This document shows, piece after piece, positions 50,551 to 64,000 of a stretch of 64,000 bases of DNA. Numbering within the stretch: the stretch's first letter is position 1; each line of letters begins with the position of its first letter. The notes under the pieces are model-generated. The model saw only the letters and a program-made list of their open reading frames with translations. It was not told where the DNA came from and searched no databases. This DNA comes from Engraulis encrasicolus (Eukaryota > Chordata > Actinopteri > Clupeiformes > Engraulidae). The stretch covers positions 30,516,634 to 30,580,633 of the forward strand of contig NC_085872.1 in the NCBI RefSeq assembly GCF_034702125.1. Reading direction: 5' to 3'. Made by a program: the position numbers and the translations under genes.

Positions 50551-51670
50551 AATGCATGTGATAATGCCCCAATATAATATGTAGCCTCTATAGCCAAGTA
50601 ATAAGTTCCACATGACCCCAACACCCCCTCTTCAGCACCTGCCCCCCAAAACATCTGTGCACGCCACTGCACATAGTCATGGTATTATACATATGTTATA
50701 GTCACAGTGGGTGCATGTACAGTGTCCTACAATACAACTAGGTGAGATATTAGTATACAGGCTTAGACTGAAAGTAAAACATATAGCAATTTGTATTAAA
50801 TTAATCTTCTTCATTATTACCATGTAGGTAGCCTATCCCTAGATAGAATTTAATCGTGGTTAAGTGAAATTGTTCAAACATGTTCTAAAACAATTATCAC
50901 AAGGTTGATGTTTAAAACCTAATAGTAATACTATTAACTCTGTTTTGTAGTTCTGATTTAAACAAAGATAACTTATAGAAAAATGACAATATGCAAGCAG
51001 ACTTGTCATTCTTGCATTATGGTGAGATAAATGACTGTGTGTTTAGTTCAGGTGCAAACCTATCCACACGAGACAGTGAAACACTTCAGTACCACTTTGT
51101 CAGTTTGCTTACAAAAAAAAGACACAATTAGATATGCAGATATGCATACTTGGTAGAAGTTAATTTGTATGCAGGATAAAATCTTTGAACTGATGCGTCA
51201 CAATATCTTTTATGTATAATTTATTTAGGTTTGGTAAATAAATATGTATTCTGTCCTGACTATATGTGTTGCATCTGAATGTGTGACGCAGTAGGCTTAT
51301 TAATAGCTGCATGTCGTTTCAGTATGCTCCTGCTGCCTTCAGCCACTCTTACATATTCTAGAGATAACTCAGTGGACAAAAGGTGCATCGTAACAGTGTC
51401 CTAGCCTCTCTCTCGACATAAGGAAAAAGGGCCAGACAGAAATAAATGAGATCGAGAGGTGTGTATTATGTGAAGGGGTTGTGTTAATTTTGGCTCTTTA
51501 TAATCTTTGTGATTACATTGTGCACTCATAGCACTATTTTCAACTGGCTCCTTCAATCTTTAAATGAAGTTCTTTCTTAAATGCTAACAGTGACTTTATA
51601 CAATTATTTTATAAGATCTGAAATAAATAGTGAAGTATACTATCCGTTTCATATTCATCATTGTCTGGAC
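50551..51670. other. upstream flank, AT-rich unique DNA
   Basis: About 50630-50680 ends CTGTGCACGCCACTG, resembling the terminus of fish hAT elements, but I find no matching left end. The remainder is plain AT-rich sequence. Confidence 0.4.
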
Positions 51671-51671
51671 A

Positions 51672-51922
<251 letters not shown>

Positions 51923-52110
51923 TACTAGATTTGAAAACCGTGAAGGGGATCATTCGGTGGTGGTGGGCATTTTGGTTGACTTACAGTAGCATACAGTGCA
52001 AATATTGCTTCTCTGAAAAGTCAGGAGTGGGTTTAGTATTGGTACACCAGCACAGTTTAGCATCCCTTAACTTTATTGAAACGTGAGTCCCGATGTATAA
52101 GAGCCAAAGG

Positions 52111-52111
<1 letters not shown>

Positions 52112-52209
<98 letters not shown>

Positions 52210-52221
52210 GTGTGTGTGTGT

Positions 52222-52301
<80 letters not shown>

Positions 52302-52306
52302 GTGTT
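52112..52306 (+). repeat. (GT)n microsatellite, about 195 bp
   Basis: Long GT array with one TTG and one TAT interruption and a terminal GCGT. Confidence 0.98.
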
Positions 52307-52309
52307 TCC

Positions 52310-53686
<1,377 letters not shown>

Positions 53687-53849
53687 GAGTTAGAGAGTTA
53701 GAGAGAGAGAAAGGATGTAAAAGAGAGAAATAGAGAAGTGAGAGAGATGGAGGAGCGGGGCGATGGAGTTTGGGGGATGGAGGGGATGGAGGTGTTGGTT
53801 GTGGAGGGGTGGTTGCCATTGCTCACGGTGCTGAGCTCTGTGGCAGCGT

Positions 53850-53876
53850 GCTCTGCTCTGCTCTGCTCTGCTCTGC
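53850..53876. repeat. (CTCTG)n repeat
   Basis: Five units of CTCTG in GC-rich DNA. Confidence 0.93.
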
Positions 53877-54514
53877 CTGTGCGGCGGATGCTGTCAGTAA
53901 CACATGCCAATGGCAAAGACTACTAGGTGCAGCAAGTAGCACAATGCTATACTCAGCTCCCTGCTCTCAAGGGTGGAAGGAGGAGGCTTGCAGGGGGGGA
54001 TGTGTGTCTGTGTGTGCTGTGGGGTGGTGGGTGGATGTGTGTTCGTGCATGGGGTAGCGGGTGGGGGTGTATAGGCTTTTGTGTTTGAGTGCGGAATGAA
54101 GATGGGGAGAAGGATCTGTATTTTCTTTTTTGAGGGAGGTGGGGTGAATTGTTGTTTAGAATTAAGGATTTTGTGTTTCTGGTCTGTTTACAAATTGGTA
54201 CACACGTAATCAAAATCAGTCTGCTTCTCTCTGTCTTTTTTTATTTTTTTAAATGCGCTGCCTCTGCTCTACTTGCTTGTGAGGACAATATAGAATGACA
54301 GCAAAGATGGGAATGCAAAGACGTGACATGCTAGCCTAGGGGAAGAATTTAAATGAAGTGAACTGTTTCAGAGTTAAGTCTGTGTTAATAAAAGAGAAGG
54401 CAACTCCGGGGAGACATCACCGTATCCATTATCTGTTTGTTATAAAATAAACATAACGGTAAACACAAGAGTAAACAAACCAGTATTTGTTTGTTGGTCA
54501 AGAATGGCTTTCTG

Positions 54515-54685
54515 TGGCCCTACCGTGACCTAACGGTAGGGCAATTGTCTGCTATACGGCTGACCCGGGTTCAATTCCCGGCCCGGGTCCTTTGCTGTTT
54601 CTTCCCCGTCTCTCTCTCCCCACTTTCTTCCTGTCACCATCTTCACTATGCTGTCTCAAAAAGACAAAAAAAAATCTTTTAAAAA
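54515..54685 (+). mobile_element. tRNA-derived SINE, copy 2 (171 bp)
   Basis: Same family as the copy at 10263: TGGCCCTACCGTGACCTAACGG (A-box region), B-box GGTTCAATTCC, GCCCGGGTCC, a CT-rich middle and A-rich tail. The perfect 15-bp duplication AAGAATGGCTTTCTG is at 54500-54514 and 54686-54700. It is not a functional tRNA gene: the tRNA-like head is fused to a SINE body. Confidence 0.92.
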
Positions 54686-55239
54686 AAGAATGGCTTTCTG
54701 CTTCTACCTTGCCAAAATCATCCACCTCCCAATCATTGGATAGCCCGCCTTTTTCATTACGAATCAAGTTAACACTGTTTAGAGTGATGAAATTATAATA
54801 TCTGAATAAATCAGGACAAAATATAAGTACTGCACATGTACGAACAAACTCTCCCTCCATTACTTAAAAAGCCTATCCTTTAAAACTACCCCTACACACA
54901 TTAAATTCATGCAGAATAATTTGAGCAAACATTTCAACACCAAGAGGTGGGCGGAACGATGTCTTCTGGGGCTAAGACGATGGCTCTGTGCCATTCCCAT
55001 AACAGTGGTCATGCTTGTGGTCAACACACAGAATTAAACATTTTTTTTAGAAAAAGAAGAAAAATAGGGCCTTGGAAAATTCTGGAAGTATCCCACAGAG
55101 AGCGTCTCAGCATATGAGAATACTCTCCCAGTCTCCCCAGTGGGATGGAGGCGTCCCCAGTGGAATCTGACCTTCTATTTGTCCCCTGCGTGGCCCATGC
55201 GAATCCGGGCTCCTCCAAGTCCCGGTGTCCGCATCCATC

Positions 55240-55352
55240 TCCTCCACCAACCCCCAGCCCCGGCTCCAGCTCCGGCTCCAGCCCCGGCTCCTCTGACCCG
55301 TATCCCGTACAGCCACAGCCTCAGCCTCGGCCTCGGCCTCGGCCTCAGCCTC
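55240..55352. repeat. hexamer-rich block, (GGCTCC/GGCCTC)n
   Basis: CCGGCTCCAG repeats followed by CCTCGGCCTCGG repeats give a Pro/Ser/Gln-rich plus-strand frame; judged repeat-derived. Confidence 0.85.
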
Positions 55353-55579
55353 AGCCCTCCAGTGCCCCCTCATTGGAGATTCAGTCGGCTTGCTTGCATG
55401 GGAGTCATAGTTGCGAGGCCCGCCCGTGACCTCGACTTTGTTAAGAAACTCTCGAAGAAGATCCCGTCCAAAATAAACTTGTTTCTGAGTGGAATAATGA
55501 TAGCTGAAGGCCTATTAGTGAGTTGCTCAAACAAGACCTTGGCATGCCCCCTCACATACAAAACGAATCATCACTGACG

Positions 55580-56190
<611 letters not shown>

Positions 56191-56199
56191 GCTCTTGAC

Positions 56200-58700
56200 T
56201 TGGCTCATTAAAACTCATCTACTAGAACTTTGAGATGTGAATATCTCCCCTGAGAAACGGGCTCTACTACATTCAGCTGCGGGATTGCTGAACAGTTTTG
56301 CTCGCCTCGACTCCCTCCTTTTTTTCCCTCACCCCTCTCCACGCTCATAATTACCGAGCCGGCACAGACCCGTGACCCTGAGAGGAAGACCACTCCTGGG
56401 GGGAGTCCCTGAGCAGCGCTGGGCCCTTCGTCTGGACCTCCAGGGGAGAGCTCCGCCACGTCTCCCCGCTCCAGTGCCACCCACACCAGGCAGGAAAGGG
56501 TCGACTCGGTGCCCCCATCACTGGAGAAGCCGCCCTCTCGGGACGCGGCTCTCTGCACCCCGCGAGCCGAACTCGTGATGTGATGCAAGGGAGGAAAAAC
56601 AGCCGAAAAACAAGACACAAATAACAAAAGAAACTAGAGACTAGAGAGAGAAAGAGAGAGAAAAAATTATGTCTCCTAATCAAAAATGTGGGAGGCTTAT
56701 GTATCAGAGCTAATAGAAAGAGGAGAAGATCTCAATAAGAAGTCACTGGCATTAGTCACACTGTGTTTCTGTATAGAAAATCGTTTCTATATTTAAACAA
56801 AGCAAACAATGCGCACAAATGTATAATTGTAAAAGAGGCGCATGGTAATATGCAAACGTACAAGTACAAACGCTAGTCTCCAATGTCGTGGCTATCTTTG
56901 GGTATGTTTGTTGCCTTAACTTTTCTCACAGCTGACTAAAGGAAACGTTAATGGGACTGTTTTTGATTTACCAACAGCACTTGATGGTGTGGACACTCAT
57001 TTCTTGGTGCTGCTGAACAGTGTACCCTTCAAACGCACTCTGTGGCTCTCTGACAATCATTGTTAGCGCGGAGGGTTGGAAGGCATGGCGAAATGTGGCA
57101 GCGAGGCGATTCGGAGCGCCCCTCATCAAGCGTGACCTTCCAGTTGGATATCCACACCTTCCATCTTTCCCGGCCAAGGCGCCCCACAGAGCTACTCCCA
57201 CACCGGGTCATTAGCGCGGCGGTGTCACCAGACAGCCCGATTCGCGGGCCAGCGCGGGAGCGAGAGGGGACTCCTGGCACCGCGGCCGCTGCTGTGCGGC
57301 TTGACATTCAGGGCTGGCTGATCTATGGGGCTGGGGAGACATTGCCCTTGCGCAGGGTCTCCACGAAGAGAAGGTCCTGGCAACTCTCCCTCTCAACCTT
57401 ACTCCATCACAGCGACCGAGCACATGGGCTTCTTGTGCCTGCACGCAGAGCAGAGCAGAGCAGACCAGACCGGAGCCTCCCCGCCCCGCCACCAAAAGGC
57501 TCAGGTACAAGCCACTGCTACTCTGTCCTGTTCTGTCCTGTCCTGTCCTGTCCTGTCCGTAAAACCATGTGCCACCGCTCTAACCTTCAGACGGTTAGCA
57601 TGCAGTTATCAACCGCCAGATTGAAGTCCTTTGAACTTAAAAAAAACTGCATGAGATGATGAAATTAATGGATATAAAGCCATTAGGCCTCTAATCAGCG
57701 GAGGTCTTCTTTCCTCTAATATTGCCCGATCACAATCGCTAATGGTTTAGCTTTTGTAATTAACTGCGAAAATGGTTTGGTGAATAATCCAGCGGTATAG
57801 ATGCTAAGCATCCACTAAATCTTCATTAGTATTTCCCGGAAATGCATTTATCACACACGGGTCCGTGCCGATGCAGCTTTACGATAACAACAGCAAGAAA
57901 AAAAGCCATGGTATGATCGCAAAATCACAATCAGGCCCATGATATCTTCTGAAGAGATGGACTTGCTCCCTACCAAACACCCCCAACACCCATGACACCC
58001 TCCTCCCCAACTTCAATGAGGAAGGCGAGAGAGAGAAAGAGGCTTCTCGGAGACGCTTTAATCTGACGAAGGGAGATTCATTTCCTCAATGTCTAAGTCT
58101 CATTAGCACTGTGTCATTAGCAAAGCCAGTTGTGGTTTTAATCAGGGCTCGCGCCACCCCTGCCTCCATCAGCCCCATATCGCTGAGCGTCAGGGCCCCC
58201 CTTATCGCACCGAACATTCCGGAGGAGGATAGCTTTTAGCAGCTCACCTAAAGAGCGGTTTGTATAATGTCTGGCGGCTGCTCGAACTCGCCTGGCAATT
58301 ATTCCGCTGCTGGGCAGCAACATCTCGCCGTGTTTTTTGGATTTAGTACAACACTCCGGTTTGTTTTGGCAGATTCTAAATGTGTCTTTGGAGGTAATTA
58401 TTTAGCCTCTCATTCTCTGCCAAGACGTGTGGTTTTTAGTTTCTGTTTTTTTAACCTTCTTCTTCAGTGGTCGTGCCGAGATTTTCAAGTTCAGATATGG
58501 AGGGAAAACATCTCGCTAAGACAATATAAGCCTTCTCATGGGTCTTGGCGAGCAGTTGGATGTTTGTGTTTGGAAGTGTATCGATGAGAATGTATTTCTG
58601 TGTGCGTCTCTGTCTGTGCTTGTGTATGTTGTTGTTGTAATTGTATGTGTGTGCATAATTTGGAATACTGTTAGTGCTTGTGTGTATTACTTTTCTGTCT
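56200..58700. other. upstream flank with GC-rich blocks and candidate conserved DNA
   Basis: 56340-56580 and 57060-57300 are CpG-rich with no recognisable protein. 57630-57900 and 58030-58480 are unique and dense in TAAT/ATTA cores (GCCATTAGGCCTCTAATC, TTGTAATTAACTGCG, AAATGCATTTATC), the most enhancer-like DNA in the window. Confidence 0.45.
57522..57558. repeat. (CTGTC)n pentanucleotide repeat
   Basis: Seven units, one of them CTGTT. Confidence 0.95.
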
Positions 58701-58707
58701 CTATTAG

Positions 58708-59145
<438 letters not shown>

Positions 59146-59344
59146 CTGTTGGAGTGAGAGAAGCCCCGCTCTCTGGCCCTGCGCACATTATTCATCCCTT
59201 CCACCCACAACTCCCCCAACCGCCCTGACAACTCCCCCACCTCCCTGACAACAGCTTGGACCCCCCCCCCCTCTCTCTCTCTTCCTCTCTCTCTCTTTCT
59301 AACTCTCCCTCACTCTCTTTTGCTTTTTCTCTCTTGCTCTCTCT

Positions 59345-59465
59345 CCTGCTCTCCTCTCCTCTCCTCTCCTCTCCTCTCCTCTCTTCTCCTCTCCTCTCCT
59401 CTCCTTTCATGTCCTCCTGCTCTCCTCTCCTCTCCTCTCCTCTCCTCTCCTCTCCTTTCCTCTCC
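59345..59465. repeat. (CTCCT)n pentanucleotide array
   Basis: About 20 units with short interruptions (TTCT; TTTCATGTCCTCCTG). Confidence 0.95.
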
Positions 59466-59724
59466 CTCCGTCCCCCTTGCTCCCTCTCTCCGGACTGCAG
59501 TGGTGCGGGGAGCACTGCAACTGTGTTAATTAAAGGAAAAGGTTAATGCACAGGGGGGCCAGGGGCTCGCGCGTTCAGCAGGGACCGGGTGCCATGTGCA
59601 GCTGGTCCGCATCCCGCGTCCTCCTGACACCCACGGCACTTGGAGAGGGAGAGAGAGAGAAGAGAGGGAGAAAGAGAGAGAGGGAGAGAGAGGGGGAGAG
59701 GGAGAGGGAGAGGGCGACAGGAAT

Positions 59725-59864
59725 CACCACAGCACACCACACCGCACCGCAACACACCACACCATACCACACCACACAACACCACACAACACACCACACA
59801 ACACCACACCTCACCACACAGGGGTCCTGGGACCAGGGGTGGGGGTGGGGGTGGGGGTGGTGGG
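59725..59864. repeat. (CACAC)n-like array and G-run cluster
   Basis: ACACC/ACCGC units at 59725-59819, then GGGGTGGGGGTGGGGGTGGG at about 59838: six G-runs, a strong G-quadruplex candidate. Confidence 0.92.
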
Positions 59865-60303
59865 GCTTGTGTAGGATGGTCCTGGGGATTAGGGACCTCT
59901 ACTGTCTGCCTCTCGGCAGGGGCGTCGGAGGGCCCCTACCCTGTTAAGCCTCACCTGTCCTCCTGGCGGAGCACCTGGGGTCCTGGCGAGGGCCTGATTA
60001 GCGTGTCCGTCCACATACGCGCGCAACCTCCTCCGTCCCACCTACACCCTTCACCCCCTTCATTACTACTACCATCACCTCCACCTCCACCGCCTCCAGC
60101 TGCAACCACCATCACCACACCACACCACACACCATCACCACACTACGGCACAACACAGCAGTACTCCACAGCACAGCTGCACGCTACACCACACCACACC
60201 ACATCACATCACACCACACCACACCAGCCAGCAGCCCTTCTACATCACTGTGGCCAGCTGACAGTGGCCATACAGGTAGACACCACTTAGGGGGAGATGT
60301 CAG

Positions 60304-60407
<104 letters not shown>

Positions 60408-60409
60408 GG

Positions 60410-62229
60410 GCTACTACAACCCATCTCAAGCAGAAAAAGTAGACCGGACGGAAGGGGTGGGATTTCAGGGCAGGCTTTGGGGTAATTGTGATGGTGTCAT
60501 GTCATGGCTAAAACCACATAGCACCTTTTCCTTTCATGAACCCCCACCCCCAACTTTCTTTTCATGAAACAGAGACCGCCGTCTCAGTTTTAGTTTCATT
60601 TAACTTGACAGAGAATGCAATTTTATCATATCATAACGTCTGTTCCGTTCATATGGGCTGCTATACGTGTAGTTTTTGGTCAAAAGAAATATTTTCGAGA
60701 GCTTAAAAAAATGGAGAGTCTGTCCTAGTTTGTTTAAGTATGACCAAAAAAGCATTGGTGTGTGACATGAGGGAATACGTGATGAATGGCCTTGGACATA
60801 ATCTGGCTCTAATTAAGCTCCCAGGCGGTAATGTTGTGTAATTCACTCTCCCTTTATTAGTGCTCCCCCATTTGAATTGGAGATAGTGCACCATACGCAA
60901 CAAAAAATATCCATAAATAATGTATTGCATTGTTTGTTCATGCTCTCTAGATTTAAAGCATGCATTAGTTGTAACCATGTGTGCACATTTTTTTCAATTA
61001 ATGTTTGTTGAGTAATTTTGTCATATTGTGATAACCCTATACAGAACATGCGTGCTGCATACCCAGCTGATTGGCATGTTTATTCTGAATATCGTTAAAG
61101 CTTGGACCCTGAAATGGCACACACAGCAACTCTCTGTACTGTATTATGTGCATGTGTGTATTATGCTGGTCTGTGAATAAGATAGCAAAAAAAAAAAAAC
61201 AATAATAAAAAAAAAAGAAATTGCCTACAGAACACTGAACAACTAACCTCAGCCATAACTTGAGTTGTTGTTATCTTAGACATTATTATGTCTTTAATGG
61301 GTGAGTTTGTATTAAAAAAAACATTAGAGCAATAGTAATATAATGCTAGATTCTTCCACAAGCATTATTCAACTTGCTACCCAAATCACTGTGTTGATAA
61401 CCATAATTAATTTCAATAAACACTTCAGGCACTATCAGCAAACAAGAGGGGGTGTTCATTTTTTTCGCTTTTTTTTCCCAAACAGGCCGAGGTAATTACA
61501 CATCCGAGGGGAGAATAGAGGAAAGCGTTCCCACTGGAACCTAGTTTGGTTTATGGATTTGCCCCTGGATTGAATCGCAAGGGACTCACTAACAGCTTGA
61601 ATTTCAAGGTTTTATGTCTCTAACAAGCCTTTAATTGCCAAGGTAACATAGCATAATCGCTTAAGCATTACAGGAAACCGGTACCGGTGGTGCTGTAACT
61701 ACAGTACACCACTGCGAAGAAGCGAAAACAAAAGGAAGAGCAAGCCTGTGCAGACTTAGTTAACTGGCCTTACGCTGCTCTTTAGTGCACTTTACACAGC
61801 TGCACCACACTGTATTAGCCTACTGTCCACGTGTGATTCAATTTGGCCTTTACTATAATGATATATTAGATATTAATAGATACATAATATGAAGTGGTGA
61901 TGATACGGATCTTTCACAGGACGGATTATGAAATTATTGACCATCACAGTGTAGCCTAGTACGGTACATGGATGGACTTAAGAATAGAGGAGTTGGGAGT
62001 CAATTAGTTGAGCCTCTGAGCCCGAGCCATGTGAGGATCAAATTGGTTCTGCTACTACACTACTCTCATAATCCTGAGCACTGATCTGTTTCGGTGCATG
62101 ACCAAGAGAGTAATGGGATAGCTCGGCTGAAACCTGCCCTGTGAAAATAGCAACATAAGCTCCACTGGTCTTATCATTATAATCATCGCAACAATAATTC
62201 GCCCGGAAACATTCTCTGCTGTTACTGTT
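60410..62229. other. upstream flank, AT-rich, no gene recognised
   Basis: Unique AT-rich sequence with an A-rich run at 61187-61217 and the palindrome ACCGGTACCGGT at 61677-61688. No gene recognised. Confidence 0.5.
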
Positions 62230-62237
62230 GCTGTTGC

Positions 62238-62399
62238 CAGGGCCGTTGACAGCTGTGGCTGGGCCCAGAACAAAGTCATCTGAAAGGGCCCCCACACTCA
62301 ATAGGCTACATATAATGTAATGACAATCCAATTTTGGTCCCCCTCTATCCCTGGGCCTGGGACAACTGTCCCCTTTGTCCCCCGCTGTCGGCTTCCCTG
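62238..62399. mobile_element. probable hAT-type non-autonomous element, 162 bp
   Basis: Left end CAGGGCCGTTGACAGC; right end reverse complement CAGGGAAGCCGACAGC. The flanks GCTGTTGC (62230-62237) and GCTTTTGC (62400-62407) agree at 7 of 8 positions, as expected for an aged hAT target-site duplication. The interior is GC-rich and non-coding. Confidence 0.65.
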
Positions 62400-62407
62400 G
62401 CTTTTGC

Positions 62408-63600
62408 TGTTCTGTCCGTGTGCTGTGTGCTCTGATGAGTATAACATGGCTGCAGCTGAGGTGCAGATTCTCTGATTTACTGTGACGCGTACGGACAATA
62501 GCTGCAGGCTGGCCAGCAGTATTGACGTGCTAGTAGTACGACAGGCAAAGGCAGGCTGTGATTAAACCCAGAGGGTGTGCCTCCGCAATAGTTTTCCCAA
62601 TTTTAAAGCCTGAGTTACAAAATCAGGTGGTGGCTTGGCAACCCCATTTATGTTCTTTGCTAATATGGACTGCACTGCACAGTACAGCAGAGCACAGGTT
62701 GATGAGGTTAAACCATGCCTGCTTTCACAAGGTTCACTGTTAAATGTTCATCTTAAACACTGACTAAAACTGTGTCACTGCTGTCCAACGATCAATCGAG
62801 CACCTGCGCACACAGCACAAGCAACTTCATCAGCAGAAACACCTATGGAAAGTAAGCCTAGTACGCCTATGGCCAATACAGAAGAGTTAGCAACAGACTG
62901 AAATGATTTCAAAGAAATACCAGTGTCAATCAATTGAAGATACCATCAGGTATGACAGAGGAAAATTGCCATATAAACATGATTGGATTATCATTGTTTA
63001 TAGTTTTTAATCATGTTTATCGTTTTTGTCATTGTTTGTACAGAGCAGCTTCCATTTTCTGATGTAAAAGATACCCATGATTTCATTCTTTCTCTGTTTC
63101 AGGATTTTGTATGCATGTTCACTCAAACTACACAGCACGAAAAAGAGGTTTTACTCATATATGTGCAATTATACATCATGTACAGTGTGCCGCACTTTGA
63201 TCATGCATGTGGAATTTTTTTTCCTGCTGTTCTTTCTGGGTGTTCATGTGCTGCTTCTGTTCGGGACTGTGTCTGCTGTTTGTTCATACTCTGCCGAGAC
63301 GTATGAGATGTATGAATCTCATTGCACTTTGTAGTGCCTCTGTGATATGTGAACAAGGGGCTTGAGCATGTGTGCAGGTAAGTGACTGCTTACAACAGCA
63401 CACCACAGAGAGGTCAGAGAAGTGAGACGGAAATTAAATTGGGGGGCTGACAAGCCACCAGTTCTGCACCTTGTTAACAAATGATCACTAATAGGTATAT
63501 ATTTCCTTATGTCCCTGACTTGACTTGCAATACTCCAGACTGGTATAGAGCGCTGAACCCCCCACACAATGTGTGATGTGCTGGTTGATGTTTTGTGTTC
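62408..63600. other. upstream flank, no gene recognised
   Basis: Unique sequence. 63000-63340 is T-rich with open plus-strand frames and ends AATCTCATTGCACTTTG, which vaguely recalls LINE 3' UTRs, but boundaries and tail are absent. Confidence 0.4.
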
Positions 63601-63606
63601 CTTTTG

Positions 63607-63801
<195 letters not shown>

Positions 63802-64000
63802 CTGAGATAGACAGAGTTCACTTATTAAGTGATTTTGGTGCTCTGCTCAGTGTAAGAAAAAGAAAAATCTCTAAATAAATACATTTAACATTTATCACCA
63901 AAATAGAAAAAAAAACCTTCTCAGATGAAAGCTTGAATTGATTGCTGTCCAGGGCCTGTACGGATGTTATGAGATACATACTGAAACTACTGTTGCAAAG

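Noticed and set aside
50620..50680. Possible hAT terminus CTGTGCACGCCACTG
   Set aside because: No matching left end or 8-bp duplication could be located.
54515..54590. Possible tRNA gene (A-box, B-box)
   Set aside because: The head is followed by a CT-rich body and A-tail with target-site duplications: a SINE. The second copy at 10263 confirms a repeat family.
55140..55577. Proline/serine/glutamine-rich plus-strand frames
   Set aside because: The composition comes from GGCTCC and GGCCTC hexamer repeats; no splice or promoter evidence.
63000..63340. Plus-strand frames of 85-97 codons, T-rich
   Set aside because: Hydrophobic composition follows base composition; perhaps an old LINE end, but no tail or duplication was found.

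Overview
This window is vertebrate genomic DNA, almost certainly from a teleost fish. The grounds are very dense dinucleotide microsatellites, tRNA-derived SINEs, a decayed Tc1/mariner element, several short hAT-type non-autonomous elements, and split coding exons with GT/AG splice sites. Base composition alone does not point to a species. Nearly all long open frames here are translations of simple repeats (SLSLSL, HTHTHT, CVCVCV, RERERE) and are not genes.

One protein-coding gene can be supported: the 5' part of a ZNF521 orthologue (znf521, a multi-zinc-finger transcription cofactor) on the minus strand. The first coding exon (46883-46922) encodes MSRRKQAKPRSLK, the FOG/SALL/EVI-type NuRD-recruitment motif, and ends in a GTAAGT donor. 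Coding exon 2 (25907-26107) encodes residues 14-80: an acidic linker followed by the first, atypical C2HC zinc finger. Both junctions are phase 1. Intron 1 is about 20.8 kb. Intron 2 fills 1-25906 and runs off the window, so the other fingers lie outside it. Upstream of the start codon (46923-64000) I find no recognisable gene; it holds the likely promoter, one unidentified exon-like GC-rich block, transposons and non-repetitive stretches that look like candidate regulatory DNA.

Layout: 1-25906 intron 2, with many (GA)n/(GT)n tracts, one SINE, one hAT element, one poly(A)-tailed retroposed insert and a 1.7-kb Tc1 relic carrying a nested hAT element; 25907-26107 exon 2; 26108-46882 intron 1, with a 413-bp inverted-repeat element, a 176-bp near-perfect palindromic element, (ACGC)n and (CA)n arrays and a GC-rich promoter-like block at about 44.0-44.4 kb; 46883-46922 exon 1; 46923-64000 upstream flank, with a hAT element, a LINE-like 3' tail, a second SINE, another hAT element, and G-rich and pyrimidine arrays.

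The most useful observations are the znf521 exons, target-site duplications that place element boundaries to the base, a consistent strand orientation of every long (GA)n dinucleotide tract, the nested transposon, and two exon- or promoter-like GC-rich blocks near the gene start. I see no CRISPR array, rRNA, functional tRNA, operon or evidence of a new enzymatic system.
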